5,551 nucleotides of DNA from Gemmatimonas phototrophica (GTDB taxonomy: Bacteria; Gemmatimonadota; Gemmatimonadetes; Gemmatimonadales; Gemmatimonadaceae): NCBI GenBank assembly GCA_945870175.1, contig CAMBRJ010000226.1, positions 1 to 5,551 on the forward strand. The letters run 5' to 3'. The translations under genes and the position numbers were made by a program. How positions within the stretch are numbered: position 1 is the stretch's first letter; the number at the start of each line of letters is the position of its first letter. Under the pieces are notes generated by a model. It made no database searches and was not told the DNA's origin. It saw only the letters and a list, made by a program, of their open reading frames with translations. Shown here one piece after another: positions 1 through 5,551 of the stretch.

Positions 1-3000
1 CTGACGGCCACCATCGGCATGGTGGGATGCCGCGCGGCCACGATCTCCAACAGCTCGAGGCCATTCATCCCCGGCATGGTCAGATCGGTGATCATCAGCG
101 AGACGTCGGCCGCGTGCGATTCCAGCACATCCAGCGCGTGCTGTGCCGACGGCGCCACCACGACGGCGTGTCCCAGCTTCTCCAGCATCCGCTTTCCCAG
201 ATCGAGCAGCATCGGATCGTCATCGACCAGCAGGATGCGGTGGGACGCGAGTGCGGCGAGCGGTGTCATCGCCGGCACGTCGCGCGGGGTGACCGACGGC
301 GACGGCGACGCCGTGCCGTGCCGGGCCGACAACAGGGCGGCCGGAAAGAACAGACGCAGCGCGGTTCCCTCATTCGCCGCGGACTCGCACTCGATGAATC
401 CGCGGCACTGGTGCACGAGGCCGTGCACCGAGGCCAGCCCCATCCCCTTGTTCGCGCCGAACTCCTGCGTCGAGAAAAACGGCTCGAAGAGCCGGGCCTT
501 GATGTCGTCTCGCATGCCGGTGCCCGTATCGGAGACCGACAACACCGCGAACGGGCGCGGCGCATCGCCCACCGGCGCTTGGGGATGCCGCGCCATCACC
601 GTCGCTGTCGCAATCGACAGCATGCCACTCTCCGCCTTGGCGATCATCGCGGCGCGGGCATTATCCACCAGTGCGCGCAGCGCATCGAGCAGGCGCGTGC
701 GGTCGACGACGGCCGTGACCGGCCCATCACCGAGGTCGAGACGCACGACGATCGAGAGTGGGACCTCATCGCGCATGGCGGGCAGTTGATCGCGCAGCAG
801 CTGATTGAGCTCGACCGATTCCGCGCGCAGCATCTGTCGGCGTCCCACCGCGAGGAGGCGGCGCGTGAGTTCCTCGGCGCGCTCGGTGGCGCGCTCGATC
901 GCATCGAGATCCTCGACGTAGGGCGACGTCGGACTGATACTTTCGCGCAGGAAGCCCGCCGAGCCGCGAATGACGGTGAGCAAGTTGTTGAAGTCGTGGG
1001 CGATGCCGCCGGCCAGCTGACCAACCGCTTCCAGTTTCTGCGCCTGCCGCAGGCGTTCTTCAGAGCTTCGGGCGTCGGTCACGTCGGTGAAGACGGCGAC
1101 GGAGGCATACGGACGCTGGTCGCCCGCGCGGACGAGCGGATCCGCGGTGACATTCAGCCACCCGAACGTCCCATTGCCCCGCCGCACGCCCATCAGCGCC
1201 CGCGCCTGGCTACGGCCCGTCTGCAGGGCGATCAGGGCGGGGTGCGTCTCGGCCGGCCACGGCGTGCCGTCTTCATGCACGGCGCTCCAGTCACGATCGA
1301 CTGGTTTGAGTCCCAGCAATTGCGCCCCCGACAAGCCGAGAATGCGTTCGGCACTCGGGTTGTAGGCGCTAATGGCCCCGGTGTCATCGTGCAGCACGAC
1401 GCCTTCCTGCATGCCCGCAATGACGGCGCGAAAGCGCGCGTCCGACTCGCGCAGCTGCCGTTCGGCGCGCGCGCGGCCGGTGGTGTCCTGAATGATGACG
1501 TGCAGCACGCGGCGCCCCGCGATCGCGACGACGCCCATGAACGCGTCCACCTGACGGAGCTCGCCATTGGCAACCCGGTGCTCGCGCTGCTCGCGCAGCC
1601 CCGTGCCGGTGGCGATGGCGGACGTGGTGTCACGCCAGTGATCGATCGCGACGGCTTCGAGGTCGGTCACATACATCGCGCGCATCGTGTCGCGCGGCCA
1701 GCCGTAGAACGTGACGGCGGCCGGGTTCACATCGACGATCTGTGCCGTCTCGATGTCGGCGAGGAGCTGCACCGCACCGTTGTTCTCGAAGAGCGCGCGG
1801 TGTCGGGCCTCGCTCTCCTCGAGCGCGAGGCGTTCGAGCTGTCGCGGCGTGATATCACGCGAAGCGATGGCGACGGCGTCATCGCGCACGGGAACGAGCT
1901 GACGTTGCAGCCAGCGCAGCGGCTGCTGCGCCGTGGGTGCATGTTGCGTGGTTTCCAACGGTTCGCCGGTGATGAGCACCGCGCAACACTGCTCCCAGAG
2001 GTTCCAATCCACGCTGTTCGGAAACGCGTCCATCAACGAACGCCCGAGCAGCTCGTCACGGGAGCGCTGCACCATGTCGGCCGCGCGGGCGTTCACGTCG
2101 AGAATTTCGAAGCGCTCGATGGTGCCGTCGGCGGCGCGGTGTGCCTGGGCGATTACGAAGGCGTCGAGGCCGGCGTCGATGACGCCGCGCAACCGGCTCT
2201 CCGATTCGCGGAGGGCGTGCGACGCCGCCGCTTCATCGGTGACGTTGCGCGCAAGCCCCAACAGGTGCGTCGCGAGACCGTCGGCGTCGCGAATGGCTTC
2301 GAGGCGCGTTTCGAGCACGAGGCGGCGTCCTTCCAGCGTCACCACTTCGCGGTAGGCGATCGGTTTGCCCGACCGCAGCGCTTCGTCGCATCGCGACCGC
2401 ATCAGGGCGGCCTCCGCCGGCGGGAAGACTTCGTCCGGCGTGCGCTCGAGGAGCTGTTCCGCCTCGATCCCGGTGGCCGCCAGATATGTCGCATTCACCC
2501 ACTCGCAGCGGCACACCCCGTGGCCGTCGATACGGAGTAGGAACGCCATTTCGTGCATGTGCTCGGTGAGCATCCGGAGGCGCGCTTCGCGGTGGCCGGC
2601 CTCGCGCGCGGCCAGTGCCCGCGTGGTCACGTCGCGCAGTTGCACCGTACGAAAGGGCCGCCCGTCGGTGGCGGTGCCTGATCGCCGGTGCACATCGAAA
2701 ACCCGTTCAGTCGCGCCTTCCCCGACCGAGAACTCCAACGGACGCGTCACCGCGTCTGGGGTCTCGGCCTCGAGCCAGGCCGCGAACGTGCCGTCGCCGA
2801 CGTGCTTCGCACACTGCGGCAGCAGTTGCCCCTCGAGCGCGTCGGGCGGAAAGCCGATCAGGGCGCCGGCCGCCGCACTCGCCACGAGAATACGCCCTTG
2901 CTCGTCGGTCACGAACAGGATGTCACCCACGGCCATGGCAGCCGTGAGGAGCAGCGCAGGGGTGGCGGATGGGTCGGAGGGCACGAAGCGGACGCGGTCG

Positions 3001-3014
3001 ATGAAGTCCAGCAA
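1..3014 (-). CDS. Five-PAS hybrid sensor histidine kinase with C-terminal receiver (3' end cut by window edge)
   Basis: I translated the minus strand by hand. The frame is open from a stop at 3078-3080 to the window edge, giving at least 1004 residues. From a TTG start at 3014 the domains are: PAS1 about 20-131 (DILFVTDEQGRI, closing RDVTT), PAS2 about 146-260 (closing RNVTDE), PAS3 about 272-390 (closing SRDIT), PAS4 about 406-512 (IVDVNPAA, closing QDTTG), and PAS5 about 526-647 (AISAYNPSAERILG, closing FTDVTD). HisKA follows with the motif LAGGIAHDFNNLL (phospho-acceptor H673). HATPase_c has the N box DNARAAMI (N785), G1 box DTGTGM (D829) and a KGMGLASVHG glycine loop. A receiver begins RILLVDDD (D931/D932), with phospho-acceptor D977 in ITDLTMPGMNG. 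The receiver is cut before its conserved lysine. No membrane segment, signal peptide or LOV cysteine motif is visible, so sensing is probably cytosolic. Autophosphorylation at His and transfer to Asp are family knowledge; the ligand is unknown. The start is uncertain: GTG 2984, ATG 2936 and CTG 3053 are alternatives without a clear ribosome site. I prefer 3014 because strong third-position GC begins there. The gene is divergent from the regulator at 3179. Confidence 0.93.
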   Translation of the reverse strand, partial: MLDFIDRVRFVPSDPSATPALLLTAAMAVGDILFVTDEQGRILVASAAAGALIGFPPDALEGQLLPQCAKHVGDGTFAAWLEAETPDAVTRPLEFSVGEGATERVFDVHRRSGTATDGRPFRTVQLRDVTTRALAAREAGHREARLRMLTEHMHEMAFLLRIDGHGVCRCEWVNATYLAATGIEAEQLLERTPDEVFPPAEAALMRSRCDEALRSGKPIAYREVVTLEGRRLVLETRLEAIRDADGLATHLLGLARNVTDEAAASHALRESESRLRGVIDAGLDAFVIAQAHRAADGTIERFEILDVNARAADMVQRSRDELLGRSLMDAFPNSVDWNLWEQCCAVLITGEPLETTQHAPTAQQPLRWLQRQLVPVRDDAVAIASRDITPRQLERLALEESEARHRALFENNGAVQLLADIETAQIVDVNPAAVTFYGWPRDTMRAMYVTDLEAVAIDHWRDTTSAIATGTGLREQREHRVANGELRQVDAFMGVVAIAGRRVLHVIIQDTTGRARAERQLRESDARFRAVIAGMQEGVVLHDDTGAISAYNPSAERILGLSGAQLLGLKPVDRDWSAVHEDGTPWPAETHPALIALQTGRSQARALMGVRRGNGTFGWLNVTADPLVRAGDQRPYASVAVFTDVTDARSSEERLRQAQKLEAVGQLAGGIAHDFNNLLTVIRGSAGFLRESISPTSPYVEDLDAIERATERAEELTRRLLAVGRRQMLRAESVELNQLLRDQLPAMRDEVPLSIVVRLDLGDGPVTAVVDRTRLLDALRALVDNARAAMIAKAESGMLSIATATVMARHPQAPVGDAPRPFAVLSVSDTGTGMRDDIKARLFEPFFSTQEFGANKGMGLASVHGLVHQCRGFIECESAANEGTALRLFFPAALLSARHGTASPSPSVTPRDVPAMTPLAALASHRILLVDDDPMLLDLGKRMLEKLGHAVVVAPSAQHALDVLESHAADVSLMITDLTMPGMNGLELLEIVAARHPTMPMVAV

Positions 3015-3178
3015 CGGCGTCGTCGCCGATGGCGGTCGAGGGAAATGTGTCAGGTCGTGGGGGCTACCGCGAGTGGCCTACCGGGCAATCCGGTTGCGGA
3101 TAGTGACGATTGGCCGGCTGGCCGCGTCTTTTGGCTGATGTCATTGTCAAGGCCCCCCTTCCCCAAACGGATCGTCGC
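3015..3178. promoter_or_regulatory. Divergent intergenic region between hybrid kinase and AraC-type regulator
   Basis: This 164-bp gap lies between two genes pointing away from each other, so it should hold the promoters of both. I see no convincing pair of -35 and -10 boxes. A TTGACA lies on the minus strand at 3150-3145, but at 17-bp spacing it is followed by ACGCGG, a poor -10. The third-position GC pattern of both flanking genes disappears here, which supports non-coding sequence. The promoter role is inferred from layout alone. Confidence 0.5.
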
Positions 3179-3994
3179 ATGGGTGTAATCGCGACGCTCC
3201 TCGCACACGAGCCCCGGCTCGCCCGGCTGCGTACCGCCGCGCGGGACCGTTATCGGTTCGTGTCGTGCGAGGACTGGACGTCTCTGACCCGCGCGTGCGA
3301 GCGTGGGCCCATCAACGTGGTGGTCTTCGATTTATACGTCGACGGCCGCGCGGATTTCGAGCGGGTGCGCCAGTTGCGCGTGCGTGTGCCGCGAGCGGCC
3401 TTGGTGGCCTACGTGGACATGACGCGTGAGCGCGCCAAAGACATGTTCGACGCCGGTCGTTGCGGCATCGATGTGCTCGTGGTCGCTGAGGAAACGGATA
3501 CGCCGCAGATGCTCGCGGCGTTGCTGGATCAGGCGGAAGCGCGCAGTGTCTCGAGCCTGCTCAAGCCCCATCTTGCCGGATTGCGCAGTGTCGTGCGTGA
3601 CGCGGTGATGCTGTCGGTGACCCGGGCGCACGAGCGCCTGACGCCGGACAGTCTCGCGCGCCTCATCGCCGTGTCGCGCCGTCTGCTGTCGAAGCGGCTG
3701 GAGGGAGCGGAATTGCCGCCCCCGCACCAGTTGATTACGTGGGGTCGCTTGATCGTGGCCGCCAGCATGTTGGAAGACGGCTCCCGCAGCGCCGACGGTG
3801 TGGCCAGTGCCCTCGACTTCCCATCCGGCAGCGCCTTCCGGAACACCTGCCAGCGGTACCTGTGCTGCACCCCCCACCAGATTCGGCTGCGCGGCGGGGC
3901 CAGCTGGGTGATTCAGGAATTGCTCGTCAACCGCGAGAAGCGGCGCGAAATTTCGGACTCGGAAGACGACATGCCGGAGAGCGCGGCGGCGTAA
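3179..3994 (+). CDS. AraC-type HTH transcriptional regulator with degenerate receiver-like N-terminal domain
   Basis: This is a 271-residue protein. Residues about 150-240 match the AraC double helix-turn-helix layout: TPDSLARLIAVSRRLLSKRL as the first HTH, then a linker with RLIVAASMLED, then VASALDFPSGSAFRNTCQRY and the closing CTPHQIR. The N-terminal 120 residues look like a CheY fold, with INVVVFDLYVDG (D51) in the place of the phospho-acceptor strand. The usual acidic pair after strand 1 reads A-H-E (LLAHEP), the Thr/Ser switch position looks like Val, and the conserved Lys is missing near VLVVAEETD. It may therefore be a pseudo-receiver that does not follow normal phosphorylation; this alignment was made by eye. 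The C-terminal tail is acidic (SDSEDDMPES). I chose ATG 3179 because codon bias starts there; a TTG at 3110 would add 23 residues of non-coding character. It is divergent from the hybrid kinase and is followed by a terminator hairpin. Binding sites and targets are unknown. Confidence 0.88.
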   Translation: MGVIATLLAHEPRLARLRTAARDRYRFVSCEDWTSLTRACERGPINVVVFDLYVDGRADFERVRQLRVRVPRAALVAYVDMTRERAKDMFDAGRCGIDVLVVAEETDTPQMLAALLDQAEARSVSSLLKPHLAGLRSVVRDAVMLSVTRAHERLTPDSLARLIAVSRRLLSKRLEGAELPPPHQLITWGRLIVAASMLEDGSRSADGVASALDFPSGSAFRNTCQRYLCCTPHQIRLRGGASWVIQELLVNREKRREISDSEDDMPESAAA

Positions 3995-4021
3995 CGTGTC
4001 GCCGTGATCCGCGTGGCACGG

Positions 4022-4049
4022 AAGGGCTCCGGAGAATCCGGAGCCCTTT
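4022..4049 (+). terminator. Rho-independent terminator-like hairpin after the AraC-type gene
   Basis: A perfect 12-bp stem pairs AAGGGCTCCGGA (4022-4033) with TCCGGAGCCCTT (4037-4048) around a GAA loop, 27 nt after the TAA of the regulator gene. The 3' arm runs into TTT (4047-4049) and then GACG, so the U-tract is short. The stem is strong and the position fits a terminator for the regulator. It also lies only 22 nt before the coaE start, so it could act as an attenuator in any transcript reading through into coaE. Confidence 0.75.
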
Positions 4050-4071
4050 GACGTTGGTGGTAAGTTTCCGC

Positions 4072-4701
4072 ATGCTCCACCTCGCGCTCACCGGAAACAT
4101 CGCCAGCGGCAAGAGTACCGTGGCCTCGTTGCTGAAGGCCCACGGGGCGACGATCATCGATGCGGACCTGCTCGCGCGCGAGGCGGTGCGTCCGGGCACC
4201 GCGGCCCTCGAGGCCATCGTCGACCGATTCGGTCCATCGGTGCTGCAGGCGGACGGCCTGCTCGACCGGCCGGCGCTGCGCCGCCACGTCTTTCGGGACC
4301 CGGTGGCGCGCGACGCGCTCAACGCCATCGTGCACCCGGCCGTCGGGAGGCTGCGCGACGAGCAACTGGCCGCGGCCACCCGCCGCGGCGACGCCGTGGT
4401 CATTTCCGACACGCCCCTGCTCTTCGAAGTCGGACTCGAGCACGCCTTCGATGGGGTGATCCTGGTCGACGCGCCTGAGCCAGAGCGACTCGCGCGCCTC
4501 CAGCGCGACCGCGGGTTGTCGCGTGACGAGGCGCAGGCGATGATTGACGCCCAGTGGCCCTCCGCACAGAAACGGTCACGCGCGACCTGGATCATCGACA
4601 ACGACGGTCCGCGCGAGCAGCTTCCAGTACGCGTCGCCGAACTCTGGCAGACGATTCAGGCGCTTCCCCTCCGTGGCTCCGCCGCGGATACTTCATTGTG
4701 A
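4072..4701 (+). CDS. coaE: Dephospho-CoA kinase
   Basis: CoaE phosphorylates the ribose 3'-hydroxyl of dephospho-CoA with ATP, the last step of CoA synthesis, in the cytosol. The 209-residue product has the normal family length. Visible motifs are the P-loop GNIASGKS (residues 8-15), the IDADLLAREAV segment (D30, D32) expected near the nucleotide and CoA site, VHPAV (H88, P89), the SDTPLLFE strand (113-119), VDAP (132-135), and the lid-type stretch with RDRGLSRDEAQAMIDAQ ending in IDNDG. All family landmarks are present in order. ATG 4072 is chosen because the P-loop starts seven residues later, as is usual. Upstream in-frame starts would run back through the terminator hairpin. A purine-rich GGTGGTAAG at 4056-4064 is a possible weak ribosome site. 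The hairpin ends 23 nt upstream, leaving no room for a separate promoter between hairpin and start. gcvH follows after 28 bp on the same strand. Confidence 0.96.
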   Translation: MLHLALTGNIASGKSTVASLLKAHGATIIDADLLAREAVRPGTAALEAIVDRFGPSVLQADGLLDRPALRRHVFRDPVARDALNAIVHPAVGRLRDEQLAAATRRGDAVVISDTPLLFEVGLEHAFDGVILVDAPEPERLARLQRDRGLSRDEAQAMIDAQWPSAQKRSRATWIIDNDGPREQLPVRVAELWQTIQALPLRGSAADTSL

Positions 4702-4720
4702 TCGTTCCTTTTCCCCATCT

Positions 4721-4724
4721 GGAG
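4721..4724 (+). promoter_or_regulatory. Ribosome binding site that fixes the GTG start of gcvH
   Basis: GGAG lies five bases before the GTG at 4730, a good Shine-Dalgarno spacing. It supports GTG 4730 over the more upstream in-frame starts, which lie inside coaE. Confidence 0.75.
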
Positions 4725-4729
4725 TTCTC

Positions 4730-5116
4730 GTGTCGACCATCCCCGCCGATCTGCGCTACACCAAGGAACACGAATACATCCGCGCGACCGACGATGCCGC
4801 GATCGTCGCGATCGGGATCACGGATTTCGCGCAGGGTGAGTTGGGCGACATCGTCTACGTGGAGCTGCCCAAGGTCGGCGCGACGTACGGCTCGCACGAT
4901 GTGTTCGGCACCGTGGAAGCGGTGAAGGCCGTGTCGGAGCTGTACATGCCGGTGGCTGGCGAAGTGGTCGAGATCAACGGACGCCTCGACGGCGAGCCGG
5001 CCCTGATCAACACCGACCCGTACGGCGACGGCTGGATGATCAAGGTGCGCGTCGCAGCCGGCGGTGACGCTGGCCTGCTCTCGGCCACCGAGTACAAGGG
5101 CGTCGTGGGCGAGTAG
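4730..5116 (+). CDS. gcvH: Glycine cleavage system H protein (lipoyl carrier)
   Basis: GcvH carries the aminomethyl group on a lipoyl arm between the P, T and L proteins of the glycine cleavage system, in the cytosol. The 128-residue product has the typical length. It begins with the family pattern DLRYTKEHEYIR, followed by VAIGITDFAQGELGDIVYVELP and then the lipoylation site FGTVEAVKAVSELYMP, where K66 is the expected lipoyl lysine. The conserved tail GEPALINTDPYGDGWMIKV follows. It starts with GTG, supported by GGAG at 4721-4724. The gene lies 28 bp after coaE with no terminator between them, so the two probably share a transcript. No gcvT or gcvP is visible in the window. The hairpin after the stop suggests that the transcript may end here. 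A role in lipoate relay, known for some H proteins, is possible but not shown by the sequence. Confidence 0.97.
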   Translation: MSTIPADLRYTKEHEYIRATDDAAIVAIGITDFAQGELGDIVYVELPKVGATYGSHDVFGTVEAVKAVSELYMPVAGEVVEINGRLDGEPALINTDPYGDGWMIKVRVAAGGDAGLLSATEYKGVVGE

Positions 5117-5147
5117 TTCTGTTTGTCGGCTGGATCGTGGTGCGTCG

Positions 5148-5172
5148 GGCCCCGGGCTGTGTGCTCGGGGCC
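5148..5172 (+). terminator. GC-rich terminator-like hairpin after gcvH
   Basis: GGCCCCGGGC (5148-5157) pairs with GCTCGGGGCC (5163-5172) around a TGTGT loop: ten pairs including one G-U. It lies 31 nt after the gcvH stop. The following sequence TTCGTGCTTTC is only moderately T-rich, so this is a likely but imperfect intrinsic terminator. Confidence 0.55.
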
Positions 5173-5366
5173 TTCGTGCTTTCGGCGGGCGCGGTGCGCT
5201 CGACCGCCCCGGTCGGACCGTGGGGCTCGCGGAAGCGGAGCCGCACCAGCGCCGTTCATCGATGGTGAGCAATACCACGGGACTCCCCACATCTACACCC
5301 AGCCCGCGATGAGCCCCCACTCGCCCGTGGTGCGCGCGTGCCACTCCCCAGCCGCCACGCGACGAC

Positions 5367-5423
5367 GTCACACCGGAGGATGGAATCCCGTCGCGAGCTT
5401 TTCGGTGGTCACACCGTTCGGTG
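5367..5423. repeat. Cluster of short direct and inverted repeats (GTCACACCG x2, TTCGGTG x2)
   Basis: GTCACACCG occurs at 5367-5375 and again at 5408-5416, 41 bp apart. TTCGGTG occurs at 5401-5407 and 5417-5423. The CACCG at 5412-5416 can pair with CGGTG at 5403-5407 (loop GTCA) or partly with GGTG at 5420-5423, so two alternative small hairpins compete for one arm. This could be an operator cluster or a small switch, but short repeats of this size also arise by chance in GC-rich DNA. Confidence 0.4.
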
Positions 5424-5499
5424 CGAGGCGCACGGAGCTCCGCCCCGGCCCCACGCCGATGCGAGCGGCTGCCGGGCCGGGCGTCCCGTGAGCGGCCCT

Positions 5500-5550
5500 C
5501 TGTGGCGGGCGCACCAGCGCCGCGCGGCGCTCCCATGTGCGCCGCCACAG
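5500..5550. repeat. 51-nt composite inverted repeat (long hairpin)
   Basis: CTGTGGCG (5500-5507) pairs with CGCCACAG (5543-5550). After a one-base bulge (G5508), GCGCAC (5509-5514) pairs with GTGCGC (5537-5542). Inside an asymmetric loop sits the perfect 14-nt palindrome at 5517-5530 (GCGCCGC/GCGGCGC). The total of 14 outer pairs is well beyond what local GC content easily gives. It has no T-tract in the window, so it is either a terminator whose tail lies past the edge, a dispersed palindromic repeat, or a structured leader. Confidence 0.7.
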
Positions 5551-5551
5551 C

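Larger units (their letters stand above)
5117..5551. other. Intergenic segment without a convincing gene, rich in short repeats
   Basis: These 435 bases after gcvH contain open frames on both strands, but their translations are Arg/Pro/Ala-rich and show no family motif or sensible start. The segment holds the gcvH hairpin (5148-5172), a small hairpin CGACCG/CGGTCG at 5201-5215, a direct repeat GTCACACCG at 5367-5375 and 5408-5416, a TTCGGTG repeat at 5401 and 5417, a 10-bp palindrome at 5433-5442, and the composite palindrome at 5500-5550. I do not recognise a tRNA, RNase P RNA, tmRNA, SRP RNA, or a glycine, cobalamin, TPP or FMN riboswitch. It may include the upstream region of a gene beyond the window. 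Confidence 0.6.

Noticed and set aside
27..2540. 837-residue open frame on the plus strand
   Set aside because: It is the antisense shadow of the hybrid kinase. Its translation is Arg/His/Ala-rich with no domain, while the minus strand shows HisKA, HATPase_c, PAS and receiver motifs in one frame.
3145..3150. TTGACA on the minus strand as a -35 box for the kinase
   Set aside because: No acceptable -10 lies 16-18 bp downstream, so the match is probably chance.
3110..3178. TTG start adding 23 residues to the AraC-type regulator
   Set aside because: Third-position GC bias is absent in this stretch and no ribosome site is clear; ATG 3179 fits better.
3332..3877. 181-residue open frame on the minus strand
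   Set aside because: It is antisense to the AraC-type gene, whose helix-turn-helix motifs are clear on the plus strand.
3739..4071. Possible long N-terminal extension of CoaE
   Set aside because: The frame is open upstream but overlaps the AraC-type gene and the terminator hairpin; the P-loop position fits the ATG at 4072.
4592..5548. 318-residue open frame on the minus strand
   Set aside because: It runs fully antisense through gcvH and the end of coaE, is low in complexity, and shows no motif.
5380..5551. Possible new gene starting ATG 5380 after GGAGG
   Set aside because: The GGAGG touches the ATG, so spacing is too short, and the translation (MESRRELFGG onward) shows no recognisable pattern; it remains open at the window edge.
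5117..5551. Glycine riboswitch linked to gcvH
   Set aside because: None of the conserved glycine aptamer core sequence is visible here or upstream of gcvH.

Overview
This is a high-GC bacterial window with four protein genes, one of them cut by the left edge. The gene style suggests a Gemmatimonadota-like Gram-negative soil or water bacterium: very high G+C at third codon positions, a cytosolic multi-PAS hybrid kinase, and a separate lipoyl H protein. This taxonomic guess comes from overall impression only, and no marker gene in the window settles it.

Left part (1 to about 3014, minus strand): one long unbroken reading frame encodes a five-PAS hybrid sensor histidine kinase. It has PAS x5, a HisKA phospho-acceptor helix, an HATPase_c domain and a C-terminal receiver, and it runs off the window inside the receiver. 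It is easy to miss because it has no stop codon in the window, and the opposite strand carries a misleading 2.5-kb open frame.

Middle part (3015-4049, plus strand): a 164-bp divergent intergenic region is followed by a 271-residue regulator. This protein has a degenerate receiver-like N-terminal domain and an AraC-type helix-turn-helix C-terminal domain. It is followed by a 12-bp perfect hairpin ending in TTT, a likely intrinsic terminator.

Right part (4072-5116, plus strand): coaE (dephospho-CoA kinase, last step of CoA synthesis) and gcvH (lipoyl carrier of the glycine cleavage system) lie 28 bp apart in the same direction, probably as one transcript. A GC-rich hairpin follows gcvH. The last 435 bp (5117-5551) hold no convincing gene. 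They contain several inverted and direct repeats, ending in a 51-nt composite palindrome at 5500-5550.

The window reads mainly as signalling/regulation next to core housekeeping genes. I found no mobile element, CRISPR array, tRNA, rRNA or recognisable riboswitch, and no clear new multi-gene system. The most unusual items are the divergent pairing of the hybrid kinase with a pseudo-receiver AraC regulator, the hairpin just upstream of coaE, and the repeat-rich 3' intergenic segment.
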